From assembly GCF_052857255.1 (NCBI RefSeq), contig NC_135497.1:181920777-181984776 (forward strand): 64,000 bases of DNA, given 5' to 3'. The position numbers and the translations under genes are program-made. This document shows, in pieces, positions 1-12,989 of the stretch. The stretch is from Amblyomma americanum. Lineage: Eukaryota > Arthropoda > Arachnida > Ixodida > Ixodidae. Position 1 is the first letter of the stretch, and every line of letters begins with the position of its first letter. The notes beneath the pieces were generated by a model. It was not told where the DNA came from and ran no database searches. It was given only the letters and a program-made list of their open reading frames with translations.

Positions 1-925
1 AAATAACGCTTCCTTCCTGATCTGCCTTCTCCAGTATCGATATAGGTCTACACTACGCTTCTTTTCCATTGAATTTATCCAATTTTTACCTTCGACGTTT
101 TTAACCTGTCGTTTAATGCTCTTTCTTTCTCCGTACTCGTGTTTGGCATACTTACTGGTTAGTTCCCTAGTTCTTTTCCGCCAGTGTTGAAGTTGTTGTA
201 GTGGTTTATTAAAATAATAATAAAACGGAAGGATAAGATTTTTGCTAGCCCCGGCATCTGCCATCGATACTGAATCATCTGAGCTGGGGCAGTGGAAATA
301 AAGGACAGCAGGCAGAATGGAGAAATGAAATGAAAGAGGTGAGGGTACAGGAGGAGTGGATAGGGGGAGGTTCCGCCGGTGTGAGTCAACGCTCTTTCTG
401 TACAGGTATTTAAATACCTTAGCTGCCCACCTGTTATCGTCCAATTTCCTCAGGCGTTCTTCATATAGAATTTTGTTCTGAGCTTCCCGGGCTTCAAACG
501 ATGCCCAGCCCATATCCCCTTGTAATGCCTCGTTTGTGGTTTTTCCGTGGGTACCTAGTGCTAATCTTCCTACAGCTCTCCGATTTACTTCTAATCTCGA
601 CTGAATTTCTGCCCTTAAGCACAGAACCGCAATCCCGAAAGTAAGCCCCGGCACCATTATTCATTTCCAAATACCTCTCAGTACTTGATATTTGTTGTAC
701 CCCCACAATGCCCTATGTTTCATTATCCCGGCATCTCTTCGCCCTTTTGCTATGAAAGACTGTTCGTGCTTTTTCGTGTACATCTGTCCTTCGTTTACCC
801 ATACACCGAGATATTTGTATTCGGCCACTCGGGGTATTTCATGAACTTTTAATGTAAGCACCTGATGAGTTGCATTGTTGAAAATCATCACACCTGTCTT
901 AGTTGCGCTAAAACTGAAACCTGGA
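1..925 (-). pseudogene. Degenerate non-LTR retrotransposon (LINE) pol, end of RT domain onward
   Basis: On the minus strand from about 925, a frame gives SATKTGVMIFNN, then VAEYKYLGVWVNEG and GYNKYQVLRGIWK. This is the pattern of the end of a LINE reverse transcriptase (an F-S-A-x-K-T motif followed by Y-L-G). A stop near 661 breaks it, and the next segment (about 655-400) reads in another frame with VPGLTFGIAVLCLRAEIQ and LEVNRRAVGRLALG, typical of the region after RT in tick LINEs. The coding segment resumes below 188 (WRKRTRELTSKYAKHEYGER). The copy is 5'-truncated at about 925 and runs off the left edge of the window. Frame breaks show it is dead. The clade is not assigned; I, R1 or Jockey-like are all possible. 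Confidence 0.75.
188..370 (-). mobile_element. 5'-truncated LINE 3' end inserted in the older LINE
   Basis: This segment interrupts the reading frame of the surrounding LINE. It is flanked by a near-perfect 12-bp duplication, TTCCGCCAGTGT at 176-187 and TTCCGCCGGTGT at 371-382. Its sequence closely matches the 3' untranslated region at 27236-27400: both share GCTAGCCCCGGCATCTGCC and AGCAGGCAGAATGGAGAAAT. Read on the minus strand it ends in an AT-rich stretch and a CAA/TAC-rich tail, as expected for target-primed reverse transcription. It is a short dead copy of a different LINE family from its host. Confidence 0.72.
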
Positions 926-1734
926 CATCAACAACTAGCGCCATCTGTCGGTCGTCAATATCGAACACCGCGTACCTCAGTGGGAACACTTTCCTTTGTA
1001 ATTAAGACACAACTAAAGGGTGCGCGAAGACGGTGATGCTGATGGCCTGCTCCTCCTACACGCAGCAAAATCAGATCTATAAAATGCTTCCTGCGCTGGC
1101 ATTAACTAGTTCTGACAGCCATAGAAAATCGATGGGGCTTACCAGCAATCACAATTCCTGCGACAGTTTCAGCCGTTCAGAGTCATGCAGCACCTGGCGG
1201 GAGCTGCACAAACTATACGTCCAGATTTCCTGGGCTCCAAGAGAATGGGATGTTCTACCGCCAAATATTGATTAAGCTGCACAAAATGAATTGCAACAGA
1301 TATGCATGTGATGTTTGCTTGATTTTTGTTACAAATATGAACCACCTGCTATGATGCCTGAAAAAGGCGATGCATGTAATTAATAAACAAATAAATTGTT
1401 TAATGGGAATTGATGCCGTAAGAAGCGAGGACTTTGGTACGCCTGGATCCATTCTCGGCCAACTCGAGGGCCGCGGTCCCCCGGCTCGAAGGCATGCTGT
1501 TGTTGGATGAGTTGGGGGAAGCTTCGAAGGAAGAACTAATTTTACATATTTACAGGACCACGAGAGAAGCACGGCAACGCACATCGTTCAGCTCTATTTA
1601 AGAAGACCGCAGTCCCCAGATACTATTATGGGATTCTAACTCTTTTAGTATACGATCCGATTATGCTCGACCGCGTTCTGTTAACCTTACTAAGCCCTCC
1701 TGCCACAATCCCAATTGGGATTAGCAGTATTTGT
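926..1734. other. Unassigned sequence
   Basis: No coding or repeat feature is supported here apart from the CAGATGGCGC-type site at 937-947. Short open frames on both strands carry no recognisable domain. Confidence 0.5.
937..947 (-). promoter_or_regulatory. CTCF-core-like motif, site 1
   Basis: The minus strand reads CAGATGGCGCT. The octamer core AGATGGCG resembles the arthropod CTCF core. Three more sites (40812, 41825, 62951) share ten or more of these bases. Binding is an inference. Confidence 0.35.
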
Positions 1735-1736
1735 AA

Positions 1737-1801
<65 letters not shown>
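1735..1801. repeat. (TAAA)n microsatellite
   Basis: About sixteen uninterrupted TAAA units. Open frames across it give a low-complexity YLFI peptide and are not coding. Confidence 0.97.
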
Positions 1802-1805
<4 letters not shown>

Positions 1806-4800
1806 TGTCTGCTGCCGTAGTGTTGGTCACTACAGGAATCAAAAGACGTCATCAGACACGCGTCCAAGCCGCTCTTCTGATGAAGAGGCAGAATCCGCCG
1901 CAGGAATGCCACGTTGCAGTCAAAGATCGGTCACCCGAGAGGGGGCAGCTGTCGCCATACTAGCGCGGGCCACCATTGTTTCCGCAGCAGCGTCACCTTG
2001 TCTGGATGGGTGTTTCGACTTGCGGTATCCGGCAAAGGGAACAAGGGGACACCCTGTGGCGCTGTCGGCTACGCCACTCGGTCGCCACGCTGCCGACGTT
2101 TCCTTGGTTGCCCGTCGCCACCGTGGCGATCAGCCCGTCGTGGTCACGTGCTTACTTTATGGTGCCCGTCCCCTGTAGTCGTTCGTCAGAGAAGAAGGAG
2201 GTGGTACCCATCCTTCTCGCGAATATGAAAAGGACGACGCCGCCATCACTGCATGCCAGGAGTTAAGCACCGCGCCGTGTCCTCTTTGCTGACACATCCG
2301 ACTTGACCTCCAAAGAGGTGCCTCCTCAAATTCCTCGCCTACGCAGGAGGCTTCCGATCGCAAAAAAAAAGGCGTCATCCACAAGGATGGAAGGATGTGT
2401 CCGTTTCCAGCCTGCCTGCAGCTTGTGGGACCGTGCAGAAGGCGGCTCACTCGGACTTCTCGTCTGTTTCAGTCACTGCATTAGAAACAAGATCTTCGCG
2501 GCACCGACGACTCGAACTTCCCAGGCTGGGCTCTCATGAAGTCGCAGACACCGTTCCGCGAGCAAAAGTGGAGGCATACTGCAAGGCGACCCAACAAGTG
2601 CTCGCATAACGCAGATATACACGTCACTGGTATCGACACTTCTGGGAGCAACAGCTTTCGGCAACGGACACGCGTACTATCAGAAAAATAAAGGCAAGTT
2701 GGCTCTACCTTCCCGCAAAGAGAAATAAAGCGGAGGAAAGAAAGGCCGTAGCCCCCCACCCCCCATCCTACCAGCCGGGCTCATACCAGGTTGGACAACA
2801 GAAAGTTCTCGGAAGCGAAGACACTTGTACCGTGGCCCTACCGTCCTGAACGCCACTCTGCAGCTGCTTCACGAAATGAAGCCAACGGGCCTCGGAAACG
2901 GCCTATAACGTCTTAACGCAGGAACTAAAAAGACCACTCAGGTCGATCAGAAATGCAGTACAAATGCAGTAATGTGCCCTTATTTTGCTGTTCCATTAAT
3001 AAGGATCAGCTGTGCGCCACACCGCAACGGCCTAGCGTAATGTTTTCTCCCCTCCCCACGCTCTAGAAACTTACTGCCGCTGTGCCGGCTGATGGCGGTG
3101 TGTGCCGGCGGAAACGGGGCGTGCCGTCATCACTAGCGCCGTCGACAGACACGGAATGCCGCAAGAGCACCACAGCCGGAGCAGGCACGTCAAGGGCTGC
3201 GTCCTCGCTGACTCAGGCGCAGGGTGAGCACCCGCCACGTTCATAAAAACGGAGCTGCAGATTGAGCTGTTCTGCAGATGAATCTCGTCTCTTCCTATGA
3301 TGTGTAGCCGCACTGCCACTGCTGTCTTCTCGGCGAACAACAATGAAGATGACGTGCCGGAGGCTAGAAAAAAACCTAGTTCAACTGCGGCGCCTTGGTT
3401 GCAAGATGCCCGGGAATCACAACATGTGTGCGGGCTGAAATAAAGGTCCTACCTCCGATTTTTCCAAGGCAGCTTCAGGCCGGCGCTTCCCACTCACCTG
3501 CAAACGAAAAAAAAAGAAAGCAATTAAGACAAATCTGAGGTCTCGTCGCGACCCGCTCACCATCGCATAGGCGCGTCTCGGTGGCACTAAACAGGGCACA
3601 CAAGCTAAGAACACTTCGCGTGAAGGACATCAAAAACAAACCGACGCCATTCGGTCTTACTCGGCGCACATAATCGCACGAACGAGTGAAGACAGACAAG
3701 CGCTTCCCTCGTCCGTGTTTTTTCTGCGCGCTTGTGTCAAGTATGGTTTACCAACTACAGCCCAAACCCACACCTCACTATACGCCCTTTGTTCGTCGTG
3801 GCGGAAAAGGGCATACACGCATCCATCAATCGCTGGAGTTTGCCTCAAATGCCACAGATTCGCGCCCACTCCGAGCGCAACGTATACCGAACAGTGAGGC
3901 TGAATCCCGTTAGACCGCGTACACGCAGGCAACGTGCACCCTGCGCATGTCGGGTGCGGTCCCTGCACTCACCCCGCCTCGCAACAACATCGAGGGGGCG
4001 CTCATTAGCCAGCGTCCCTGAGCATGCAACCAATACGGCGTTCGCTTTTTTTTTCTCTTTTATTTACGCGTCCAGTTTGAAACTTCGCCATCTTCCAAGG
4101 GCATAAGCACACGCGTCGCAAAACGTGAGCAAGGCCGCGAGAGGCCTTGACGAGCAGCCTCTTCCGAGGGAGAACAGCCGCTACGAGGACGCGGGGTGTA
4201 ATTATTCAAGTTCAGCGATTAAAGGAAGGTTGAGTGCATATATTCATGGCACTTCCGTGGGGCAGTCTATTTGTTCCATTATATAGATTCTCCGCTCGTC
4301 GGCTATCCGCCGCCACAAGCGAGGCTGTTGTTAAAAGGAAGAATAACCTTGCTTTAAACGAAACGACATTCTAAATGTCGGCTCGGCACGCATCCAAAAG
4401 CAAGGTGCGCATAAAACGGCTCAGCTAAGCAAACACAATCACGACTCTGAGACATGAACCGAGCCTAGCCGGGAATGAGATCACAGAAATGAATTATAAC
4501 CTAGCCAAAACAAGTCAACACCTTCCAGTCTCTTGCGTCGTATGCATAAAACATGCAGCAAGACCAAGAACACAAAGACAGCCATTCGTTGAAACCAAAC
4601 TGAACTGAGCACAGCTTGCAACGTACACAGCAAAGTTTCTCCGATTGGCAGTACATTTCCGTCGACAGAAGCCACAGACAAAAGGGGATTTTACGAAATC
4701 AGAAAATTTATCTGACGGTCACTATAATGCGACAGATAATGTGCAAATATCAGCATAGTTTTCATTTGTGTTTGCAAAAGCGCATCGTGCAAATCCGCAG

Positions 4801-5420
4801 AGCATTGCATAAAACGGCGCTTACGAGTATACTATTGAAAACAAACTCAAAGTGTCAGTTGCCAGCGATGCAGAGAGAGAAGGCTTGCTGAAATATCACT
4901 CACTGGAGAGGCTAACGCTCGCGACACAACAACCTTAAGCTTTCAGTGGGAATACTTCGTCATCAGTGGGTCAAGAAATGATTCCGAATTTTCTACTAAT
5001 TTATTGTATGTATTGAGTACACGTTCGAGGTTTTATCGTTCCAGAAATTAGTCTAATTTTGTGATCTTAATCACACAGTGAATTGACGCAGTGAATTTGA
5101 TTAATAAATCCACCAGCTTTTCGCACTTCCGCCAGTATTGAAGCATGCAGAAAGTTGGTGCGGGGCTAAACATTCAGTATTTAGGAAGTTTTGGTTACAG
5201 GCTAATTTTGAACATGAGTAGCCAGAAGATGGAAATGAGAAAGATTTTAAGATGACCGCCGCTTCGTATCTAAAAGAAAACACTGAATGGCGCAGAACTC
5301 TTGCCCGAAATTTTCACTTTCTGGGCGCTATAGGTTTAAGTGCTATTTTTGGTCCCCCCCACAATCGTCGGTAGACATCAGAGGCCCTCTGAAATAACAA
5401 CAAAGAGAACGCCCATAAAT
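1802..5420. other. Unassigned sequence
   Basis: No feature recognised. Several 60-120-codon open frames overlap on both strands around 1906-2759 and 3400-4100, but none shows a domain, a codon pattern or a homologous motif I can name. The 1906-2760 stretch has a patchy low-complexity, retroelement-like composition, but that is not enough for a call. Confidence 0.4.
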
Positions 5421-5424
5421 TCAC

Positions 5425-5900
5425 TTTTAGTTCAACGTTTAGGGGAATCACCCAAGGTGGAGTAGATTTGCAAAAGGGGAGTAATTACTCATAACCATCC
5501 ACCCAAGCGCAGCCTAACGCCTACCAATAAAAGCGATACAGCTCGCATAGAAACTTCGCAGTTGAAGAAAAATTCGTCCTCGTCCAAGGATAGAACCAGG
5601 GACTACCGCCAGACCGGGACAGTCACTCTACCAATTAAGCTAACCAGATGGTTAGCATTTGGCAGGGTGAGAACTAATTGATCAGCGACTCTTGAAGTGG
5701 AAACCGTGTTAGTTCAATGCTCAGGGGAATCCTCCCAAGTGGAGTGGATTTGTAATAAGGAAACAATTACTGACTAGCATTAGTTGTTGATAAATTTGCT
5801 CTCGCCCTGCCATCTGCTAGCCACCCTGGTTAGCTTGTATAGAGTGACTACCCTGAACAGTCAACTACGAGGTTTCTGTGGAAGATATACATCTTTTCTT
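5425..5900. repeat. tRNA-like SINE repeat in partly inverted, partly direct double copy
   Basis: The minus strand at about 5655-5590 reads like a tRNA: GGTTAGCTTAATTGGTAGAG (A-box region), then TGGTTCTATCC (B box). A second, more decayed tRNA-like stretch lies on the plus strand at about 5818-5860 (TGGTTAGCTTGTATAGAGTG). A flanking module, TTAGTTCAA followed by AGGGGAATC and GGAGT(A/G)GATTTG, occurs twice in the same direction at about 5428 and 5709. The result is one tRNA-derived family present as two copies, with the tRNA parts facing each other. Both are mutated. Confidence 0.65.
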
Positions 5901-7065
5901 GGTAGCCGCATGTATGGCTGCTCTTGGTTAAATGCTAATTAGTAATTACTTCCTAATTACAAAGATACTTCTGTTGCTGATTCTAACTTTCAGTACGAGG
6001 CTTCTGCTATGACTTCTGAAAGGTTTAAAGCGTAAACTGCCAACGCTTGCCGACTATCGTAATAAAGTTCATAATAAAAACTTATTTTGCAGGTGGTTTA
6101 GTGGTGTTGTTTCCATATAATTGGACTCATTAAATTAAATCATCGTGTTAACCTTTCGGTTCGGACAACTGTCTACTAGTTGTGCTTATTAAGGTACGAG
6201 GTCATTTTTCGGGAAAAAATACAAACAGATACAAAGAGTAAAAATCATTTGTCTACCTTAAAAACCATATCATTCGACCTTAAAAATGTTTTTAAGCAGA
6301 AGAAAGAATTTTTTTATACTGTTGTTTAAAAAAATGTGCTAAATATATGCATCTGACAGCAGCAATCATAACTTTAATTTAGTTCATCAGAAGGCAAATT
6401 CCTTTCGCAGTCATATACATAAAGACCCGAGCTGTGCTACGAACCAAAATAGCTACATCATGAATTGTCACTGCATTATATTATAATGATCAAAAACAAT
6501 GGTTTTCATGTACGTACCTTTTGTGAAAAAAATGTAGAAAGAAACAAAAACAACCCACTGCAAAATTTTACTACTTTTGGTTCATTGAACAAGTAGATAT
6601 ATAAGACAAAAGTCTACAAAGTATCATAAAATTATTTTGCAGGAATGAAGTCGGGCAGGCTTACTAAGAAGAAATGGCTAAAAGTGAGTTTCGAGGAAAA
6701 CAAACACGGCCGGGACTGACTCCAAATGCCATAAAACAATGTTCAGAAATGTTAAAATCAACCATATTTGTAGCTCAGCTCCTCCTTAGTCTTGGTTTTG
6801 CTTGAGCTTGCTCGTGAGGCAGCTCCTTTTTTTTTTTTCGCTCTCGTGCTTTTGCCGCACAGCTGTCGGTCACCTGTCGGGCAAGCTTCTAGTCTATGGA
6901 CACTAGATTTTGATCCCAATGGGCTTCAAAAAAAAAAAATTGAGGGGACACTTAAGTTCCGCCTTGAGGACATGACGCAATAGCGTTAAAGGGTTAATGC
7001 CAATAAATGCGGAATTGGTCACTTTCTACATTTTTTTTTTCATACATCGCGGGGAGTCCTCATAC
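5901..7065. other. AT-rich unassigned sequence
   Basis: This is one of the most AT-rich parts of the window, with no coding feature. A short segment at 6643-6683 is flanked by a pyrimidine-poor TTTTGCAG and by GTGAGT, so it could be an isolated small exon, but that pattern alone is weak. Near 6950 a decayed tick-repeat phrase (CTTAAGTTCCGCCTTGAGGA and ATAGCGTTAA) is visible. Confidence 0.45.
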
Positions 7066-7300
7066 CACTGCGGGCGCAGTGGTGCAGCGGTTAGCGATGA
7101 GCTATTTCCGCGGCAGGTGGCTGTTTCAAACCCAGCCACCAGTGGGGCTTATGAGACCCAGGTTGGTCTTCTCGAGCAACCTCTCGCGACCAATCATTAA
7201 CAGGTGGGCAGGTTGTGATGGCGTCACACGTTCACGTGACCTACAGGTGACCCACATAGGCTGCTTCTCTGGAGAATTTTCACTCACGCCGTCGTCGTCG
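7066..7300 (+). mobile_element. tRNA-derived SINE, a family distinct from Ruka
   Basis: The head has an A-box-like stretch TGGTGCAGCGGTTAGCGATG, followed about 40 bp later by a B-box-like GTTTCAAACCC. Downstream sequence (about 7140-7300) does not share the Ruka body. The right limit is uncertain. It is probably an old copy, since the B box is mutated from GGTTCGAACCC. Confidence 0.55.
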
Positions 7301-8150
7301 GCCAGGTTTTCCGCTAAGCGTGACTTTCAACGCTATAGCGTCAAAATGTCTAGCGTCCCTCTGTCACCATTGTTGAAGTGACACATGGCATCATACAAAT
7401 CAAACTTCAGTACGCGTTTGTATGATCACCATCCAGTGTGTTCGAAACGCCTTGCGTAGCTTTTGTGAGCTTTTAAGTTATTAAATACAACAAAAATAGG
7501 CACAGGTGGCAAGAAACAACTATGGTTAGCCTAAGCTGAAAAATAAAGTAGAAGAAAAAAAGAATTATGAAAAAATTTCGGGACTATTTTATGCAACACT
7601 TTTAGTTTCGGTTTCGAGAGGTGCGCAGGTAGATACAACTTTGGGCGTATCTTTGGAACTGTGATGATTAGAAGCATAATTTCTGTTGCAGGTCATTCGA
7701 AAATCTATGAGCCTTGAAGCTGGAAAAGCTAAGCTTGCTACAAAGAGTGCCGTCCCACGTGTGACGGTTTGTCGTGGCTGCTGTCGGCGGCACCGGCTTC
7801 CGGGTGTCCAAACGCCACAGCTTCAAATCGCTTCCACAGGTGGGAATAGTAAGTGAACAAAAATATCAGTATAATTCTGCGCGCCAAAGCTGCACCGAAA
7901 TTATGAGGCATGTCGCATTGCATGACTAGATCACTTCGACCACGTGCTTTGTAACGACTGCTCTAATAATTCCCTGTTCTGCTCATCCACCATCACTCCC
8001 GGCGGCCTGTGACGTCAGGCCTAAGATCTATAGCAGGCACTGTCATTCGCTGGCCCCGGCACGAATGGCGGGACAGGCCAATGGCAAAAAAAAGAGAATG
8101 AATGAAAAGAAACAGAATCACTATTTTAAAAGAATCGTTAATGATGCTAG
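7301..8150. other. Unassigned sequence
   Basis: Nothing recognised. Around 7330 there is a piece of the CTATAGCGTCAAAA phrase that also occurs as CTATCGCGTTAAAA near 30325, so part of it is probably an old repeat tail. Confidence 0.4.
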
Positions 8151-8154
8151 ATCC

Positions 8155-8275
8155 CGAACATCTTTAACGTGCACTGAAATCTAACGACACGGGCGTTTTT
8201 GCATTTCGCATCCATCGAAATGAGGTCACTGCGGCCGGGATGGAACCGGTGAACTCCTCCTCAGCAGCAGCAGGA
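8155..8275 (-). mobile_element. Decayed SINE fragment (central domain and B box)
   Basis: It contains CATCTTTAACGTGCACTGA, then CACGGGCG, TTTCGCATCCATCGAAAT and GCCGGGATGGAACC. These match, in order, the minus-strand central domain and head of the window's other SINEs. The A box is lost. Confidence 0.6.
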
Positions 8276-8353
8276 CGGACACTGCGGCAGATCCACTGAT
8301 GATAAACAGGGAACCACTCGCACTCATGGACGGAATGCGGGCGTTGCAGTGGG

Positions 8354-8530
<177 letters not shown>

Positions 8531-11500
8531 CTTTCATTCGCTAAGAAACAGGCGCAAATTTACGAACGAAACGAGCGCACGCGAGAGACAAGAAAACCTG
8601 CACTGTGTGCAATAATGCCACGGGATGCCTGCAAAGAGGCAAAGACGTAAAAATTTAGCTAGGCTTTCGACATGCATTGCATACATAACCCACATGCCGC
8701 AATACGTTTTCACTTCAGCACGACAACAATACCGCCAGACATCGACAATGCTCAAAGGCACCGAAATACAAACGCAGACGCTCTGTTACGTCTCAAAAAA
8801 GGAAAGAAAAAAAAGAAAGAAAAACGGAATGCCGAGAACGTCACCTGCTAAATAAAAACTGCTTTCCGAGGCACCTACACGGGACGCGAAAGCGCCGCGC
8901 CCAAGTCGGCGGAAAAAAGCAACGACGAAGGCGCCTTGAGAAATAAAAGGCAGCACGCTGTATCTCAGAAACCCCAGGAATTCCTCGCACTGGCCAGACG
9001 CAAGGGCATTCTCTCTCGAGGGAGACGCTCACGACTTCTTCGCAAATGGACAACGTAGAATCAAGACCAAAAGAAAAGGGGACATTAAGACGCACTCCCC
9101 ACCTCGCGAAAAGCACGATCGCCGGTTTCCAGCAACAGAATGTGAGCAAACAAAAAGCCGAATAAATGGTAACGCGTTCAAGAACACCCAGGCTGCTTTG
9201 TTCGCGAGAGGCAAAATCAAAACAAGAAAGGCTCATACACCCTCCCCCTCTTTTGGCAGCATCGCAGACACAGGAAGAGCCCGAGTAAAAGCGGATGTAG
9301 TAACTTCAACCTGAACGCAGCGCGCAATCTAACAAAGGCTGCGATGCGACTCTTTGTATGCTCGTCCAGCAACGTCTTTGACAGCACGCGGTAAATGGCC
9401 TCTCAGGACCACCAGCCACGAAAAGTCAATGCCAGCAGTTGTGAGCTTAAAAGCGATAAAAGCGACCCGCAAAAACGGAGCGGAAACGCTGAAGACGTCA
9501 AAATGAAACCGCAACAGAGTCTGTCTCCTTTTTCTTTTCCTCTCGTTCACAGAAGGTGTTCTCCGGAGGTTATGTCAGAATGTTGAGCTGTCAGCGAAGC
9601 TTCACGAAACAATGCATCCGCAAACGAACTGAATTTTCAAGCCTCCTACACACGCGAGATACCATACCTCAACTAAACGTCAGCTCTTACTGCTCTGTTC
9701 GGTGCCGCAAGTCAAGGCCAGCTGCTGGAAGAAGAAAAATGGTCAGGTATTTACGCTATCGCGGAGGGTTGACGTCACCAATATCTGACGAGATAAGCAG
9801 CCACTTAGCAGTTGGCCGGCGCCTCTGCCGCTGTGCTAACGCCGACTACGCCTTTTATGGTAAAAAAAAATCTGACACGCTTAATTTTTCCCGCGCAGTG
9901 AAGTAAATCGCCTAATATTCGAATGTTTCTTCCCCAATTTCCTTTTTTTTAAAGAGCTCGTTTCGAAAAAAAAAATCACAAGGTCTGCCAGGAAGACATG
10001 CCCCCAGTCAGACTCATTATAGCATGCATAAAATGCAACGGGGCCAACTTCGTCCCAAATCACAAGGTTGATTAAAACATACGTCTAGCGGATGAGACAT
10101 GTGGCCAGGTTTTTCTGCCTAAGCATCGGCCAAGACCTGAATAAGTCAGCCACCGACACTTACCGCTGCGGAAGAAGCTTTCGATGCCAGATGCCGGCGC
10201 AGTTCGCCGTTATATAGCGGCAGCTTACAAACCGGTCAGTGAATGCACTTCAGACGGCCCTTTAACGATAGTTAGGCCAGCCAAACCTATGTTGATAGAA
10301 AACAGGTCCATTCATTCTCCCTCAGAAAATCGTCGGGGCGAGATATCATGAATCAGCCGCCAACACATGCAGTCCCACAAATCTCACGGCACTGAATCCA
10401 CGCCAAACGTAGCCGCAGTGTACAATGCTGCAGCTGGCGTTATGTCCATTCCATCTGAAAAACCGTGGCGCCAGTATTCAGCCGGAAACCGCGTGAGAAA
10501 AAAAGATAAGTGCTGCATGACGACACGCCACTGGAAAGTCGCCCGCGCTGGCGAAAATCGCAGCTTCCAGTAGCCACCAGCAATGATGAGATGAGCGGTA
10601 AAGTGTGCAAAGTGGCGGTAGGCAACTTTCGCCTCTTCGCAGAAACCTATAAGCGGGTTCACACGACGGATTAGGTCACGGGTTCATGTCAAGTCAGCGG
10701 GGCCGTCCGCGTAAAAGCGCCCTCCATTCTCCATCTGCGTCGTCCGCGAACACGATTTGGCCGGCCTGAATCCGTGACGTGAAGCCACGTGATGCGCGGT
10801 TCGTATCTGCGATTCTGTCTGTCGTGTGAATCAACCTTAATTGGCACAGAACATCACGCGAAAAGTTTTCCTATAAAAGGTGCGTCAAGAGGTGCCCCCT
10901 CATGCACGATGCATTTTAAAACTTCGTTAAAACGAGCTGCTGGTTTCTTTTCTTCGTTTTAATGCCACCAGTGAGTTGTCGTGCTGCGCGCATGCTCTCA
11001 GAAGCCCCTCCCTCCTACCTCCTACACGTGCTATCCGCACTTTCCGCCCACTGTATCTGCACGTGTGGGGAAAGAATGTCCGCCACACGTACTATTATTG
11101 CAAAATCAAATGGCAGACTTTAGTTAAATTCAAAATCTATTACGTACACCCACTTTTCCTTACCGCAGGCCGAAGCTATTGGCACGCCAAAGGGGGCGCT
11201 TAGTGCATGCAGGACTGCGGATAAAACTTTTGAAAACAACGCGTCTGCCGCTGCTAAAGCGAACGAAAAGCGTCCCGTTCTCTGGAATCGGAGTGCTAAG
11301 GATAGAACCTTCGGTGGTAGCGTCAGAGCTACAGCTCGCTTCCTGGACAAGAAGGATAAATAACAATAAAACAAAATATCGAAGACGCAGAGGGAAAGTG
11401 TACAGAAATAAAGTATGACAGAAAAGGTCACCGAAGGAGAAACGGAAATGAAAGAGACGAGCGAAGCAATAGGCGAAGGAAATTAGTCGACCTCTTTTCA

Positions 11501-12880
11501 TTTCCCGCCATTGCCCGCACATTCAATATATCACTGCGAAGGACGAACTAACCCCGGCTCACAAAGCCTGCAAATTACGACAATCGGCCCATGGAAACGG
11601 GAAGAGAGAAAGAACGGAGGCGGCCTAGGCAAGCGAAAGAAGAATAAAAGAGGAAGCTGGGCTGGCCTTAATAACCTGAAGGAAGAAAAAAAGAATGACA
11701 AAAAAAGGGGGGGAGAGTCCCTTCATCGCCTCTCCCGTCGGAGTGGAGTCGATAGATGAGCCTGCCAGCGTCTACAGACCTTATGAAACGACTCGCGGCA
11801 AAGGAAAAAGAAATATGAGCGCGCTCCTCCCTGCAGGTGCAGAGAGCGTGTATATAACATGACGAGCACAATGGGGCCGGGTGGTTTCAGTATATGGCAT
11901 TAGGATGATTAACGGAAACCAAGAGCAAACAATGGCATAGAAGAGGAAGGCCTTATGCAAGATAAGCTTTGCCGCCCAGACAAATAAGATGAGGCCATGT
12001 TTATTTTCGGCGAACAGGCGACGCGAAATTAAACAACGGTAATGATACATAAAAGAAAGGAAGAAACCGAGGCCGGCTCAAGTAAGTCGCGGCCTACAGA
12101 CGCAATACTGAAATGTTCATTTCGAATATGCACAGGGCCTCAGTGCGGCAGCAAAAGCGAGGTAATGCGAAAGCGTTGCAAGGTCTCTACATTGCGTGAC
12201 AAAGGGTTGCTTAAGAAGAACAAAAAGCCAAGGCGCGAGGCAAACAATGTGCCATCGATAACATTGTCCCGCGCAGGTATCGGCTGATCATGTACTCATG
12301 CAAAGGGAGGGGGAAAAACGGAAATACAGCACCAACAAGAAATATGAAGCATTGCTCCCAAGAGGAACACATTCTACTAAGCATAGCACTTGACGAGCGA
12401 AGAGCAATGGAGATATCATTGTTTTTGAGCCCAAAGACGTGAACATGTAACAATGTATGAAATCGCTGCGCAATCAACCTATTACGCATGCGTGCCGAGA
12501 ATCTCATTTTACATCAAGGAGGGTGACAGTTTTAAAATGCAAAAATCTCAAGTGAGGCCGATAGCCCTGTGTACACGCTTACACTCATGGAGCTTCCTTA
12601 CCGAAAATGGCACTTACCAAAGTAGGGGGATGGAATTTCGTCATTTGCGTTAAGATTATTAAGGTACGCCATCTAAGGGGTGAAACGCGCAAATATGCGA
12701 TCTAGAAAATGCAGGCACACATGCATCCGCACTCATGCACTAGCGAAGGCGGCGTTTTTTTTTTTTTTGCTTACTGCAATAATGCATCTAACGGCTACAT
12801 CTTCCCCTTTCTTTGTCCGTCCGTCTCTCCGTCCACACCACGAGAAAACTCGAGCAAATAAAACACACGTGGAAAGGTAT
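8531..12880. other. Unassigned sequence
   Basis: No gene or repeat supported over this 4.3-kb stretch. Purine-rich patches occur near 8800-8830 and 11580-11730. Many open frames of 60-130 codons overlap on both strands, as expected by chance in sequence of this composition, and none shows a recognisable domain. Confidence 0.4.
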
Positions 12881-12989
12881 AGGTTTGAACGGGTTTCGAA
12901 CCCACGCATTTTAGCTGCTAGTATAGTGGAAGCGCGGCATTCTGATTGGTTATCAGGAAATGAAACTCGCGGTAACTGTCTCACTTTTT

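Noticed and set aside
1906..2759. Possible retroelement ORF in overlapping frames
   Set aside because: No zinc knuckle, RT or other motif could be found in any frame.
4957..4985. Other CTGATGA words as hammerhead candidates (for example near 4957, 8296, 35303, 48224, 61206)
   Set aside because: None is followed by a stem and GAAA at the right distance.
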